This document shows, piece by piece, positions 30,608 to 39,645 of a stretch of DNA of 64,000 bases (positions within the stretch are counted from its first letter, which is position 1; each line of letters opens with the position of its first letter). Where the stretch lies: NCBI RefSeq assembly GCF_018424685.1, contig NZ_QTKX01000001.1:2356001-2420000 (forward strand), written 5' to 3'. A program made the translations under genes and the position numbers. Source of the DNA: Mesobacillus boroniphilus (GTDB taxonomy: Bacteria > Bacillota > Bacilli > Bacillales > Cytobacillaceae). The notes beneath the pieces are model-generated. The model searched no databases. It was not told where the DNA came from and saw only the letters and a program-made list of their open reading frames with translations.

Positions 30608-30620
30608 GTGGCCAGACCAC
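30608..30620. promoter_or_regulatory. Candidate operator of the FadR-type regulator, upstream of accDA
   Basis: GTGGCCAGACCAC, near-palindromic, of the TGGT-N-ACCA type used by FadR-subfamily GntR regulators. It is one base different from the perfect copy at 32762-32774. Confidence 0.6.
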
Positions 30621-30715
30621 TATTTCAAAAAAGAAAGAGAGGCTGCCCTCCAGGCATCATAGGCATGTCCACAAGTATATAACATCCTTTCTTCAAAAGA
30701 TGTTACTTCATGTCG

Positions 30716-31339
30716 TCATTCTGTCGACATTTTCCGCAGCATGCGATACCTTTCCAGGATCAGGTCTCCTCTTTTTGTTTCAAGCGAGTCTACCAGTTTG
30801 TGATAATCTTCTTTTTCAGCCGGTGATACTTTCAGCTGAAGCGCATTATAATAATCATTCAATATATACCAAATTCGATAAAAAAGATGATTGTCAGCAT
30901 GTTCGGCAATTTTCCTGAAAAATTCCTCGTCCTCAAAATTATGGTCATCTATCCAGACCTTTAATCTTCCGATTTCATCTTCCTGAAACTTTTCAGCAGC
31001 CAGGTTAAGACAATCGACCTCAATCATATTTTTCGTTTCTATCACATCAAATTTAGCTTTTTCATCCTGCAGGATAAAGGTGCTTAATAATTGGACAAGC
31101 TGATTGCCTCGGAAGTCCCTGATAAACGTTCCTTCTCCTCTTCTCGTCTCGATTAGGCCGAGAAGCTCAAGGGCACGCAATGCCTCGCGAACGGAGGAGC
31201 GCCCGGCATTCAGGCGCTCTGAAAGCTCACGTTCGGATGGAATTTTATCTCCTGGCTTTAAGCCGTCTTTATTAATCATTTCCCTTAGCTGCCTGACGAT
31301 TTCCACATATACTTTTGTGTTTTTTTCAGGCTGTGCCAC
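30716..31339 (-). CDS. FadR-subfamily GntR transcriptional regulator
   Basis: 207 residues. The winged helix is near residues 12-70 (LKPGDKIPSERELSERLNAG, SSVREALRALELLGLIETRRG). The all-helical FCD effector domain follows, with metal-ligand candidates in IEVDCLN and the HADNHLFYRIW stretch. I prefer the GTG start (MAQPEKNTK) with AAGGTGA upstream; a TTG at 31363 would overlap the malic-enzyme gene. It is downstream of that gene and upstream of accDA, and palindromes fitting this family lie at both promoters, so it probably represses both. Ligand unknown. Confidence 0.85.
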   Translation of the reverse strand: MAQPEKNTKVYVEIVRQLREMINKDGLKPGDKIPSERELSERLNAGRSSVREALRALELLGLIETRRGEGTFIRDFRGNQLVQLLSTFILQDEKAKFDVIETKNMIEVDCLNLAAEKFQEDEIGRLKVWIDDHNFEDEEFFRKIAEHADNHLFYRIWYILNDYYNALQLKVSPAEKEDYHKLVDSLETKRGDLILERYRMLRKMSTE

Positions 31340-31346
31340 TAAGAGA

Positions 31347-32585
31347 TCACTCACCTTTTCCAATTAATGCAAGACGCATAGTACGTTCTTTGACTTCTTC
31401 CGGATCCACTTTAATGCGCGCGACTCCTGTTTCCATCGCTGCATTCGCAACAGCCGCCGCAACAGCAGGTGCTACACGCGGGTCAAATGGACCAGGAATG
31501 ACGTAATCACTCGAAAGCTCGGACTCCTCAATCAGGCTTGCGATCGCGTCAACAGCAGCCACCTTCATCTTTTCATTAATATGGGTAGCCCTGGCATCCA
31601 ATGCACCGCGGAAGATTCCCGGGAATGCAAGTACATTATTCACCTGGTTAGGGAAATCGGATCTGCCTGTACCTATTACTGCCGCTCCTGCTGCCTTGGC
31701 TTCCTCAGGCATGATTTCCGGCACCGGATTTGCCATCGCAAAAATAATCGGGTCATTATTCATCGTTTGGACCATTTCAGAAGTCAATGCTCCAGCGACG
31801 GAAACTCCGATGAACACATCCGCGCCCTTGATGGCATCCGAAAGGGATCCTTCAACGTTGTCACGGTTCGTGAATTTAGCAACTTCGTCCTTGATTGCAT
31901 TCATGCCGTTAGGGCGTCCTTCATAGATCGCTCCCTTCGTATCGCACATGATTATGTCACGGACTCCGTATGAATATAAAAGCTTAATAATTGCAATTCC
32001 CGCAGCTCCAGCTCCGTTTGCAACCACTTTAATTTCGTTCATTTTTTTGCCGACGATTTTCAGCGCATTCACGAGACCTGCCACTGTTACTATCGCAGTT
32101 CCATGTTGATCATCGTGGAATACCGGGATATTCGTTTCTTTTTTCAAACGTTCTTCTACAGCGAAGCAGTTTGGCGCTGCGATATCTTCGAGGTTGACTC
32201 CACCGAATGTCGGCTCAAGCAGTTTTACAGTTTCAACAATTTTATCAACATCTGTTGTATTCAAACAGATTGGAAACGCGTCGACACCAGCAAAGCTCTT
32301 AAAAAGGACAGCTTTTCCTTCCATTACTGGAAGCGCGGCTTCAGGACCGATATTTCCAAGACCCAAAACTGCTGTTCCATCAGATACGACCGCTACCATA
32401 TTGCCCTTCATTGTATAATCATAAACGGTTTCTGGCTTATCATATATTTCCTTGCAAGGCTCCGCCACACCAGGAGAATAAGCAAGACTCAGATCTCTTG
32501 CATTCCTTACAGGTACTTTTGATTTTGATTCTAATTTTCCTTTGTTTACACGGTGCATGTGCAAAGCTTCTTCACGTAAAGTCAC
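31347..32585 (-). CDS. ytsJ: NAD(P)-dependent malic enzyme (YtsJ type)
   Basis: Decarboxylates malate to pyruvate with reduction of NAD(P). It has 412 residues. LSLAYSPGVAEPC is the conserved N-terminal motif; the metal/malate region is VFHDDQHGTAIVTVAG; the nucleotide site has VVANGAGAAGIAIIKLL. The GTG start has AAGGAG upstream. The downstream regulator gene follows seven bases after the stop, suggesting one transcript. It could supply NADPH and pyruvate for lipid synthesis, consistent with shared operators at accDA. Confidence 0.95.
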   Translation of the reverse strand: MTLREEALHMHRVNKGKLESKSKVPVRNARDLSLAYSPGVAEPCKEIYDKPETVYDYTMKGNMVAVVSDGTAVLGLGNIGPEAALPVMEGKAVLFKSFAGVDAFPICLNTTDVDKIVETVKLLEPTFGGVNLEDIAAPNCFAVEERLKKETNIPVFHDDQHGTAIVTVAGLVNALKIVGKKMNEIKVVANGAGAAGIAIIKLLYSYGVRDIIMCDTKGAIYEGRPNGMNAIKDEVAKFTNRDNVEGSLSDAIKGADVFIGVSVAGALTSEMVQTMNNDPIIFAMANPVPEIMPEEAKAAGAAVIGTGRSDFPNQVNNVLAFPGIFRGALDARATHINEKMKVAAVDAIASLIEESELSSDYVIPGPFDPRVAPAVAAAVANAAMETGVARIKVDPEEVKERTMRLALIGKGE

Positions 32586-32761
32586 TCAGGTCCACTCCTT
32601 AGTTATAGGCTTTCTTCGCCAAAGATCGTCGCTTTCGTCCCACTCACTGTCGGCTCATTAACTAATTCGTTAACAGCGCGAACGAGGATGACAGAATTTC
32701 TTCCAGAAGTGACAATAACTTACGAAAAAATACCTGGTTATAGAAAAAGTTGCCTACTTCA

Positions 32762-32774
32762 GTGGTCTGACCAC
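32762..32774. promoter_or_regulatory. Candidate FadR-type operator at the malic-enzyme promoter
   Basis: GTGGTCTGACCAC is a perfect 13-bp palindrome. It lies about +8 to +20 from the predicted start of the ytsJ transcript, where a bound repressor would block RNA polymerase. Confidence 0.68.
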
Positions 32775-32788
32775 ACATATCCTTTTCC

Positions 32789-32816
32789 AATATAACACAT
32801 CTATTATACTTGTAAA
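32789..32816 (-). promoter_or_regulatory. Likely promoter of ytsJ and the regulator gene
   Basis: TTTACA, 16 bp, TATATT on the minus strand, starting four bases after the dnaE stop codon. Confidence 0.55.
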
Positions 32817-32819
32817 GAA

Positions 32820-35800
32820 CTAATTTTTCAGGACGACATTAGTGTCACCCAATACCTTCTTTAAATCTCCCATACTTCCCTGTTCTGCGTTAACACTGAA
32901 CTCGCTCGGCAGCAGCAGTGATTTCTCGGTTTCTTCGTTATAAACGATTACCGGAACAGCACCATGATGTTTTTTCAATAAAGCTTTGACTTCGTTCATC
33001 TTGCCAGTACTGTCTGTTCCCCTGGAAATCCGCAAATATAATACCGGTTTTTTTTCTGCTTCTTTATCAAGGTCGAGCACTTGTTGCACGATAAATTGGC
33101 TCTTCCCCTCTCTTTCATCGAACTTTCCTTCTAACAGCGCCATTTTCCCCTGGCCCAATACATTCCCATACTGCTTATATACAGATGGGAATATGACAGC
33201 ATCCGTTTCCCCGCTTGCATCGCTAATGGTGAGGAAGGCCATTGCTTCTCCTTTTTTCGTCCGGATTTTCTTTTCCTCAGTGATATAGACTCCAAGCCTT
33301 ACTTTGCTGCCCGGAGATTTTGAGGCAATCTTTTTAACACCGGCTGTCTTGAATTCCTTTTCATAAATCGAAGCAGGGTGCTTGGATAAATAGACTCCGA
33401 GTACGTCCTTTTCCAGGCTGAGCTTGTCTTCAATCCGCATCGGGTCGACCTGGGTATACTTTGGCTTCAAGGAAAACTCTGCTTCAGCGAACATATCAAT
33501 CTGGCCGGAGTCATCAGGAGCCACAAGCTGTGCGTGTTCAATCGCAACATCAACAGTGGCTAAAAGAACAGCGCGGTCCTGGCCGAATTCATCGAAGGCC
33601 CCTGAATAAATCAATGCTTCGAGCACTTTTCTTGAGGCAGCCTTTTGAGGCACCCGGATACAAAAATCGAATATATCCTTAAATGGCTGGTTTCGTCTCG
33701 CCTGGAATATTTCCTTGAGAGAGGCGATTCCTACTCCTTTGATTCCTGCGAGGCTGTACCGGACCGCGTCCCCCTCTGGCTGAAAGCTGAAAGCACTTCT
33801 GTTGATCGATGGAGGAAGAAGTTTGATTTCCATTTGCTGCAGTTCTCTTGCATACTGTGCGATTTTCACATCATTGCCAATTGCCGAAGTAAGCAGCTCA
33901 GCCATAAAGTAAAGCGGAAAATGAGCTTTTAGGTACGCCAACTGGTAGGCAATCATGCTGTATGCAACCGCATGGCTGCGGTTAAAGCCGTAGTTAGCAA
34001 ATCGGACAATCAAATCATAGATTAAATTCGCTGTTTGCGTGTCATATCCTTTCTTTATAGCCCCATTCACAAAATGTTCACGTTCCTGGGCAAGGACTTC
34101 CTTCTTCTTCTTTGAAACGGCTCTCCGCAGCAAGTCCGCTTCACCCAAGGAAAAGCCGGCCATTTGTGATGCAATCTGCATGATTTGCTCCTGGTAAACG
34201 ATTACCCCATATGTATCCCGGAGGATCGGTTCGAGGTCCTTATGATAATAGTCTATAGGCTGTCTTCCATGCTTGCGGTCAATGAACAGCGGAATATTTT
34301 CCATCGGGCCTGGACGGTAAAGCGCGTTGACTGCAACAATATCTTCAAACCTTGTTGGTTCCAGCCTCGTCAGTACCTTTCTCATTCCTTCAGATTCCAG
34401 CTGGAAAATACCGGTCGTCTCTCCCCTTCCAAGCATCTTGAAAGTGTCTTTATCTTCAACCGGAATATCATGAATGCCCAGCTTGCGCCTTGTTTTCTGC
34501 TGGATGGAATGAAGGATCGAATCTATTAAAGTCAGATTCCTTAATCCAAGGAAATCCATCTTCAACAGACCTATTTCTTCAAGATGGTCCATTGAATATT
34601 GGGTCAGGAATACTTTTGACTGACCGGATTGGATCGGCACGACATTAGTAAGTGGCAATTCGCTGATTACTACACCCGCAGCGTGTGTGGAAGTATGCCG
34701 CGGCAAACCTTCAAGCTTGATTGCCGTTTCAAGGATTCTCTTATTCTTGGAGGATTCTTCAATGAAATCCCTTAACCCAGCAGATTCCTTGATCGCATCT
34801 TTCAGGGTGATGCCAAGCTTCGATGGAACGAGCCTTGAAAGCCGTTCGAGCTCCTTCGCGTTCAAGCCGAAAACGCGGCCAACATCCCTTACTGCAGCCT
34901 TCGCAGCAAGGGTTCCAAAAGTTGCAATCTGTGCTACATGTAGCTCGCCATATTTGGATGCGACATATTCAATAACCTCATCCCTGCGATTATCCGGGAA
35001 GTCGATATCGATATCAGGCATCGAAATACGTTCGGGATTCAAGAACCTTTCGAAGAGAAGATTATGTTCAATCGGGTCGGCATCGGTTATGTACAATACA
35101 TAAGAAACGATTGAACCAGCCGCCGAACCACGTCCCGGTCCTATCAGGATTCCCCTTTCCCTGGAGTATTTTATGAAATCCCACACAATCAGGAAGTAAT
35201 CGCTGAAGTTCATTTTTTTAATAATTGACAGTTCATATTTCAGTCTGTCTATATGTTTTGGGGACGGATTCCCATAACGCTTTTCAAGTCCCTGAAAGCA
35301 CAGTTCTTCGAGCATCCCATCTGCATTTTTCCCTGGCTCTACAGGGAACTTTGGTAGATGCCTTGTTTCAAAGTCAAGCATGACATTGCAATTCTCCGCT
35401 ATATTCAGCGTATTCTCCAATGCTTCAGGATACTCTGAGAACAGCTCGCCGATTTCTTTTGCTGGCTTTAGGTAAAATTCGCTGCTGCCCAGCTTTTCAC
35501 GGGCATCATCCTGGAGTTTCTCACCATTCCTGATTGCCAGCAGGCACTCCTGGGCAAATGAATCTTCTTTTTCCAGATAATGCACCTGGTTGGAGGCAGC
35601 CAGTGGCGTGTTGGTTTCCGTTCCCAACCTTGCCAGCTGTTCGACTAACTCCTTTTGCCCGGGAAGGCCCTGGTCCTGAATAGATAGGTAAAAGTTATCC
35701 CTGCCAAAGATTTGCTTGTATAAATCCACTGTCTGCAGTGCTTTCTCTCTTTCACTGTTTGTTAAAAAATATTCTATTTCTCCCTGGGTCCCAGGAGTTA

Positions 35801-36170
35801 TCGCAAATAAGCCTGAAGCATAATGCTTAAGCCATTTCACCGGTATTCCCTCGGGTGATTTCGTCTGTACAGCACTTGAAATCTTGATCAGGTTCTGGAA
35901 TCCCTCATTGTTTTTCGCGAGAAGCACAAGCGGAAAGGATTCGTGTTCCAATGTTGGGCTGACAACGTCAACAGTCAGGCCCAGCAGAGGTTTGATCGAG
36001 TTCCTCAGGCATTCTTTATAAAATGCGACCGTTCCGTACATTACATTGCGGTCCGTCAGTGCGAGTGCTGAAAATCCTTTTGCCCTGGCATCGCGGACGA
36101 GCTGCTCTACTGTCGCCGTACTCGTGAGCAAGCTGTATGCACTATAGACATGAAGGTGAATAAATGGCAT
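32820..36170 (-). CDS. dnaE: DNA polymerase III alpha subunit DnaE
   Basis: Second replicative polymerase of Firmicutes, extending RNA primers before hand-off to PolC. It has 1116 residues. The PHP domain begins MPFIHLHVYSAYSLLTS. The palm has the catalytic PDIDIDFPDNRRDEV. Helix-hairpin-helix and OB-fold regions follow (VRLGVYITEEKKIRTKKGE). I chose the start at 36170; a frame extending to 36287 encodes an atypical leader. It is divergent from ytrH. Confidence 0.97.
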   Translation of the reverse strand: MPFIHLHVYSAYSLLTSTATVEQLVRDARAKGFSALALTDRNVMYGTVAFYKECLRNSIKPLLGLTVDVVSPTLEHESFPLVLLAKNNEGFQNLIKISSAVQTKSPEGIPVKWLKHYASGLFAITPGTQGEIEYFLTNSEREKALQTVDLYKQIFGRDNFYLSIQDQGLPGQKELVEQLARLGTETNTPLAASNQVHYLEKEDSFAQECLLAIRNGEKLQDDAREKLGSSEFYLKPAKEIGELFSEYPEALENTLNIAENCNVMLDFETRHLPKFPVEPGKNADGMLEELCFQGLEKRYGNPSPKHIDRLKYELSIIKKMNFSDYFLIVWDFIKYSRERGILIGPGRGSAAGSIVSYVLYITDADPIEHNLLFERFLNPERISMPDIDIDFPDNRRDEVIEYVASKYGELHVAQIATFGTLAAKAAVRDVGRVFGLNAKELERLSRLVPSKLGITLKDAIKESAGLRDFIEESSKNKRILETAIKLEGLPRHTSTHAAGVVISELPLTNVVPIQSGQSKVFLTQYSMDHLEEIGLLKMDFLGLRNLTLIDSILHSIQQKTRRKLGIHDIPVEDKDTFKMLGRGETTGIFQLESEGMRKVLTRLEPTRFEDIVAVNALYRPGPMENIPLFIDRKHGRQPIDYYHKDLEPILRDTYGVIVYQEQIMQIASQMAGFSLGEADLLRRAVSKKKKEVLAQEREHFVNGAIKKGYDTQTANLIYDLIVRFANYGFNRSHAVAYSMIAYQLAYLKAHFPLYFMAELLTSAIGNDVKIAQYARELQQMEIKLLPPSINRSAFSFQPEGDAVRYSLAGIKGVGIASLKEIFQARRNQPFKDIFDFCIRVPQKAASRKVLEALIYSGAFDEFGQDRAVLLATVDVAIEHAQLVAPDDSGQIDMFAEAEFSLKPKYTQVDPMRIEDKLSLEKDVLGVYLSKHPASIYEKEFKTAGVKKIASKSPGSKVRLGVYITEEKKIRTKKGEAMAFLTISDASGETDAVIFPSVYKQYGNVLGQGKMALLEGKFDEREGKSQFIVQQVLDLDKEAEKKPVLYLRISRGTDSTGKMNEVKALLKKHHGAVPVIVYNEETEKSLLLPSEFSVNAEQGSMGDLKKVLGDTNVVLKN

Positions 36171-36263
36171 TTCTCTCACACCCTTAAAGGTTCTTCTTCT
36201 TTCATTATAGGCTTTTAAGGTAAAAAAAGAAAATATGTTCTCCTTTTGTTCAAGGAAGTTTAA

Positions 36264-36292
36264 ACATATTAAATGCAGATTGTCCATATGAT
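36264..36292 (+). promoter_or_regulatory. Candidate SigE promoter of ytrHI
   Basis: ACATATT, 14 bp, CATATGAT. This is close to the SigE consensus (KMATATT, 14-15 bp, CATACANT) and is placed 45 bp before the ytrH start. ytrHI is a SigE target in B. subtilis. Confidence 0.55.
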
Positions 36293-36336
36293 GAATTACG
36301 AGGAAAAAATCGATTTTTTATTGAAGGGTGTTTACT

Positions 36337-36666
36337 ATGAACCAGCCATTTATCCCGGGTTTATTTGAAGCGTACTTTATTGCACTTGGTGTTTTGCTTG
36401 GCGGCTCTTTGATAGGAGGATTGGCCGCTTTTTTAACAGGCCAACCCTTAATGACGGAAATCGCCCGTTTTTCCGGCTCCATCAGGATCTGGGCCATCAT
36501 CGCTGCGATTGGCGGAACATTTGATACAGTTTACAGCTTTGAAAAAGGGCTGTTAGACGGAGAAACAAAAGATATTTTCAAACAGTTTTTATTGATCCTG
36601 ACTGCTATGGGCGGTGCTCAAACTGGTGCTCTGCTCATTGACTGGCTTACACAGGAGCATATTTAA
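36337..36666 (+). CDS. ytrH: Sporulation membrane protein YtrH
   Basis: 109 residues with membrane segments near 9-33, 47-65 and 84-101 (ALGVLLGGSLIGGLAAFL first). YtrH acts with YtrI in the mother cell during spore formation. The ATG has AAGGGTG upstream; the in-frame GTG nine bases earlier lies inside that site. The next gene starts two bases after the stop. Confidence 0.88.
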   Translation: MNQPFIPGLFEAYFIALGVLLGGSLIGGLAAFLTGQPLMTEIARFSGSIRIWAIIAAIGGTFDTVYSFEKGLLDGETKDIFKQFLLILTAMGGAQTGALLIDWLTQEHI

Positions 36667-36667
36667 A

Positions 36668-37171
36668 ATGAGAATCCCCCCTTATTACCGCAGGCCTGAT
36701 TGGCAGAGATTTTTTTCAGGTGTAGCAGTTGGTGCACTAGTTAGCTGGATATTGTTTTTATACATTAATGGTGCTTGGATGGAAAAGCATGCAAAAAAAA
36801 TTGAGCAACAGAAAGATGAGATCACCGACCTGAAAAGCGATATCCAAATCTGGATGGCGGATTATGAAGAACTAAACAAAAAAAACCAGCAAAAACTGAC
36901 TGTCCAGGAAATCAAGGTGAAAATCGTCAATGACAAAAAGTATAAACAGCTCGATACGCTGAGCATTTTCGAAATAGAGGAGGAGACCAAGGGACAGTTG
37001 AACATGCTTCTTGCCAAGGATCTGGATTCGGTTTTTAAAAGCAGGGATTTGATCACCAGAGTGATAGAAAACAAATCCATCAAGGTGAATGACAAGCGCT
37101 ATAAACTGAAAATCAAGTCAATGGTCATCTATACTTCTGTCAGCATCCAGGTGGAGATAAGCCTTGATTGA
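36668..37171 (+). CDS. ytrI: Sporulation membrane protein YtrI
   Basis: 167 residues: basic N-terminus (MRIPPYYRRPDWQRF), one membrane segment at about 16-34 (GVAVGALVSWILFLYING), then a coiled coil (KKIEQQKDEITDLKSDIQ) and a C-terminal alpha/beta part. It is immediately downstream of ytrH; the two are required together for efficient sporulation in B. subtilis. Confidence 0.87.
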   Translation: MRIPPYYRRPDWQRFFSGVAVGALVSWILFLYINGAWMEKHAKKIEQQKDEITDLKSDIQIWMADYEELNKKNQQKLTVQEIKVKIVNDKKYKQLDTLSIFEIEEETKGQLNMLLAKDLDSVFKSRDLITRVIENKSIKVNDKRYKLKIKSMVIYTSVSIQVEISLD

Positions 37172-37241
37172 TTTGACCGTTGGTGTTGTTGCATTAATTA
37201 GGGGAGAACATCGGAAAGCTTTCGATTAAGGTCTTTATTTT

Positions 37242-37482
37242 GACAGCTTTGGAGCGTTCTACATGGAAGCTGTCACGATTCCGGGGTTATTTTGACAGCT
37301 TTGAAGCGTTCTACATGAAAGCTGTCACGATTCCGGGGTTATTTTGACAGCTTTGGAGCGTTCTACATGAAAGCTGTCACGATTCCGGGGTTATTTTGAC
37401 AGCTTTGGAGCGTTCTGCATGAAAGCTGTCACGATTCCGAGGTTATTTTGACAGCTTTGGAGTGTTCTGCATGGAAGCTGTC
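37242..37482. repeat. 52-bp tandem array, five copies of the core
   Basis: GACAGCTTT cores start at 37242, 37294, 37346, 37398 and 37450, an exact 52-bp period. Each is followed 15 bases later by AAAGCTGTC (or GAAGCTGTC), making a 9-bp inverted repeat. Between units is ACGATTCCGGGGTTATTTT. Copies differ at a few loop positions. The array lies between ytrI and the next gene on the same strand. Confidence 0.95.
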
Positions 37483-37597
37483 TAAAACCTCCAAGAAAAC
37501 ATAGGGAATTCCCTCCAGTTGCCATCAGTTTGTGTGACTCCTGATAATACCGGGAAATATAAAAAGAAATTCGAAGGTATAGACTGGAGGGATCCAT

Positions 37598-37921
37598 ATG
37601 ACGTTTAACAATGGAGCAGGAAATAGCGGCAGTGGTGTCGGGGGCGGTGTCTTCCCTGCGTACGCCATGAATAACCGTGACCGAGAAAACCAGGTGAAAT
37701 TAACTGAGGACCAGTATGATGTATATGTGAATGATGATTTTATCGGTAAAAAAAGCCTTAAAAATCAAGGTGAAAATCTTTCAGACATCGATGATTTCTT
37801 AAAGCTGCAAGGAATCAATGATTTTACATCTTCCCTTGACGGTGACCACTACAAGATCATGAGCGATGGGTCGAATGCGGAAATCGCAGATGCATTAAAT
37901 GTTTATTTTCATAATAGATAA
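37598..37921 (+). CDS. Conserved hypothetical protein
   Basis: 107 residues, acidic, no membrane segment. A Gly/Ser-rich start (MTFNNGAGNSGSGVGGGVF) precedes a soluble domain (QYDVYVNDDFIGKKSL, LKLQGINDFTSSLDGDHYKI). I do not recognise a named family. A strong GGAGGGATCCAT site and a downstream terminator make it a convincing gene. It stands alone between the 52-bp array and nrnA. Confidence 0.8.
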   Translation: MTFNNGAGNSGSGVGGGVFPAYAMNNRDRENQVKLTEDQYDVYVNDDFIGKKSLKNQGENLSDIDDFLKLQGINDFTSSLDGDHYKIMSDGSNAEIADALNVYFHNR

Positions 37922-37930
37922 ATGAAATTA

Positions 37931-37969
37931 GTAAGGTGCGCTTCAGTATTGAAACGCACCTTACTTTTT
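37931..37969. terminator. Symmetric terminator between the hypothetical gene and nrnA
   Basis: GTAAGGTGCGCTTC / GAAACGCACCTTAC hairpin with TTTTT; convergent genes share it. Confidence 0.9.
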
Positions 37970-37982
37970 GCTGATTGACGTT

Positions 37983-38918
37983 TTATTCCTGGCAGGCATG
38001 AATTAAGTCATCAAGAACTTTATCGACATCGTCCCATGAATAGATGGATGCTCCAGCAGCCAATGGATGGCCTCCGCCATTGTAATTCCTGGCGATCGTG
38101 TTGATCACAGGACCTTTGGAACGGAGGCGTACCCTGATTTGATCTTCTTCCTCAATGAAGAAAACCCAGGCCTTGATTCCCCTGACATTCCCCAGTTCAC
38201 TGACAAGCAATGATGCTTCAGATGGCTTGACCGAATACTGGTCAAGCAGTTCCCGTTTCATCACAACCTTGGCGGCACCATTTTCCAGCAGCTCGAAATT
38301 CTGAAGGATGTACCCATTCAACTTCACCACATTAGGAGCCAGTTCATACATTCTGTCATACAGCTCGGTACGCGAGAAGTTATAGTGGATCAATTCCCCC
38401 GCGTAGGCAAATGTTTTATTTGTCGTGCTTGGATACAGGAAGCGGCCAGTGTCGCCAACAATTCCGGCGTACAGCAATCTGGCTGCCTCGTCAGACATCT
38501 TCAGGCCCCTATCCTTGAAAGTAAGATAAAATTCATAAATCATTTCACTGGTAGAGCTCGCAGAAGTATCTACCCATTGCAGGTCTCCATAAGGGTCTTC
38601 ATTCGGATGATGGTCAATCTTCACAAACTGCTCCCCTAAGCGATAACGTTCATCGCAAATTCGCTCAGCATTCGCAGTGTCACAGACAATGACTAGCGCA
38701 CCTTTAAAAGTATCGTCCGATATAGAATCAAGCCTTCTCAAGTAATTAAGCGATGGCTCCTCTGTGCCGACAGTGAAAATATTCTTTTCCGGATATGAAG
38801 CCCTCAGGATTTCAGCCAACCCTCCTTGTGAACCGTAAGCATCAGGATCCGGTCTCACATGGCGATGGATAATAATCGTTTCATAATTTTCAATAGCTTC
38901 AAGTATTTGCTCTTTCAT
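37983..38918 (-). CDS. nrnA: Bifunctional oligoribonuclease / pAp phosphatase NrnA
   Basis: DHH/DHHA1 phosphoesterase that degrades nano-RNA and 3'-phosphoadenosine 5'-phosphate. It has 311 residues. Metal-binding motifs HRHVRPDPDAYGS (near 18), VCDTANAE and the DHH signature KIDHHPNEDPYG are visible. The DHHA1 substrate site ends NYNGGGHPLAAGAS. This is ytqI of B. subtilis. Start ATG with AAGGAGC upstream. Confidence 0.95.
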   Translation of the reverse strand: MKEQILEAIENYETIIIHRHVRPDPDAYGSQGGLAEILRASYPEKNIFTVGTEEPSLNYLRRLDSISDDTFKGALVIVCDTANAERICDERYRLGEQFVKIDHHPNEDPYGDLQWVDTSASSTSEMIYEFYLTFKDRGLKMSDEAARLLYAGIVGDTGRFLYPSTTNKTFAYAGELIHYNFSRTELYDRMYELAPNVVKLNGYILQNFELLENGAAKVVMKRELLDQYSVKPSEASLLVSELGNVRGIKAWVFFIEEEDQIRVRLRSKGPVINTIARNYNGGGHPLAAGASIYSWDDVDKVLDDLIHACQE

Positions 38919-39035
38919 TAAAATGCTCCTTCACCTTTTTCATATCTTAATTATGAACATATTTTTTGGAAAAGAAAAGCAGGAAGACATTTTGCGTGGA
39001 TTGTTTAGCTGGAAAAAAAGCGCGTTTTTTTCCAG

Positions 39036-39170
39036 TTTGCGAATAAACGGGAGGTTTTTGCGAATGAATTCTATTTTTTACTAATAAAACTATTTTTTTG
39101 CGAATAAATCCAATTTTCCGCGAATAAATTCTATTTTTCACGAATAAACAATAGGTGAGTACGAATTAAC
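39036..39170. repeat. 20-bp-period motif array (GCGAATAAA type)
   Basis: GCGAAT or close variants (ACTAAT, ACGAAT) occur at about 39039, 39060, 39080, 39100, 39120, 39140 and 39161, that is every 20-21 bp for seven copies. They are separated by T-rich and TTCTATTTT-like spacers. It lies in the divergent gap between nrnA and ytpI. Confidence 0.85.
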
Positions 39171-39294
39171 TCCATCTCACATTACACTCCATAACACCAC
39201 AACCTATGCATTGGGCCAATGCATAGACTACTGTATGGCATTCTGCCTAAATTAACGGTAAAATAGGAGTGATTCTGAATTTGGAGGAAATGCA

Positions 39295-39591
39295 ATGCCT
39301 ATTTTAGTATTATTGATTGTTCTTTCATTTGTCTTTTATATCTTTTACAAAATCAAATATGTTCGCAGTAAGCGCCCAGCTGAGCGAAAATGGCTTTCGG
39401 CCAAGTCCAGCATTGCTCTAGGATTGTTCGTGGCACTGTTTGGTATCAATCAACTGTTCCTTTTCCAGACTACTGTCACATATATCGTGGGTGTTATTTT
39501 CATTGTTATTGGTTCATTGAGCGTCTGGGGCGGAATTAAAGCATATAAATTCTACCTTCCGCAAGCTGCCAAGGAAGCGCAGGAAAATTAA
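39295..39591 (+). CDS. ytpI: YtpI family membrane protein
   Basis: 98 residues with three membrane segments (about 2-17, 37-57 and 61-80) and a charged loop KYVRSKRPAERKWLS. It matches the YtpI family by sequence character and by position between nrnA and ytoI. Function unknown. GGAGGAAATGCA precedes the ATG. Confidence 0.87.
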   Translation: MPILVLLIVLSFVFYIFYKIKYVRSKRPAERKWLSAKSSIALGLFVALFGINQLFLFQTTVTYIVGVIFIVIGSLSVWGGIKAYKFYLPQAAKEAQEN

Positions 39592-39597
39592 GCACAA

Positions 39598-39630
39598 CAA
39601 AGCCGATCCGGTTAAGGATCGGCTTTATTT
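39598..39630. terminator. Terminator between ytpI and ytoI
   Basis: AAAGCCGATCC / GGATCGGCTTT with a six-base loop; shared by convergent genes. Confidence 0.88.
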
Positions 39631-39645
39631 TATCCATCAATCAAT

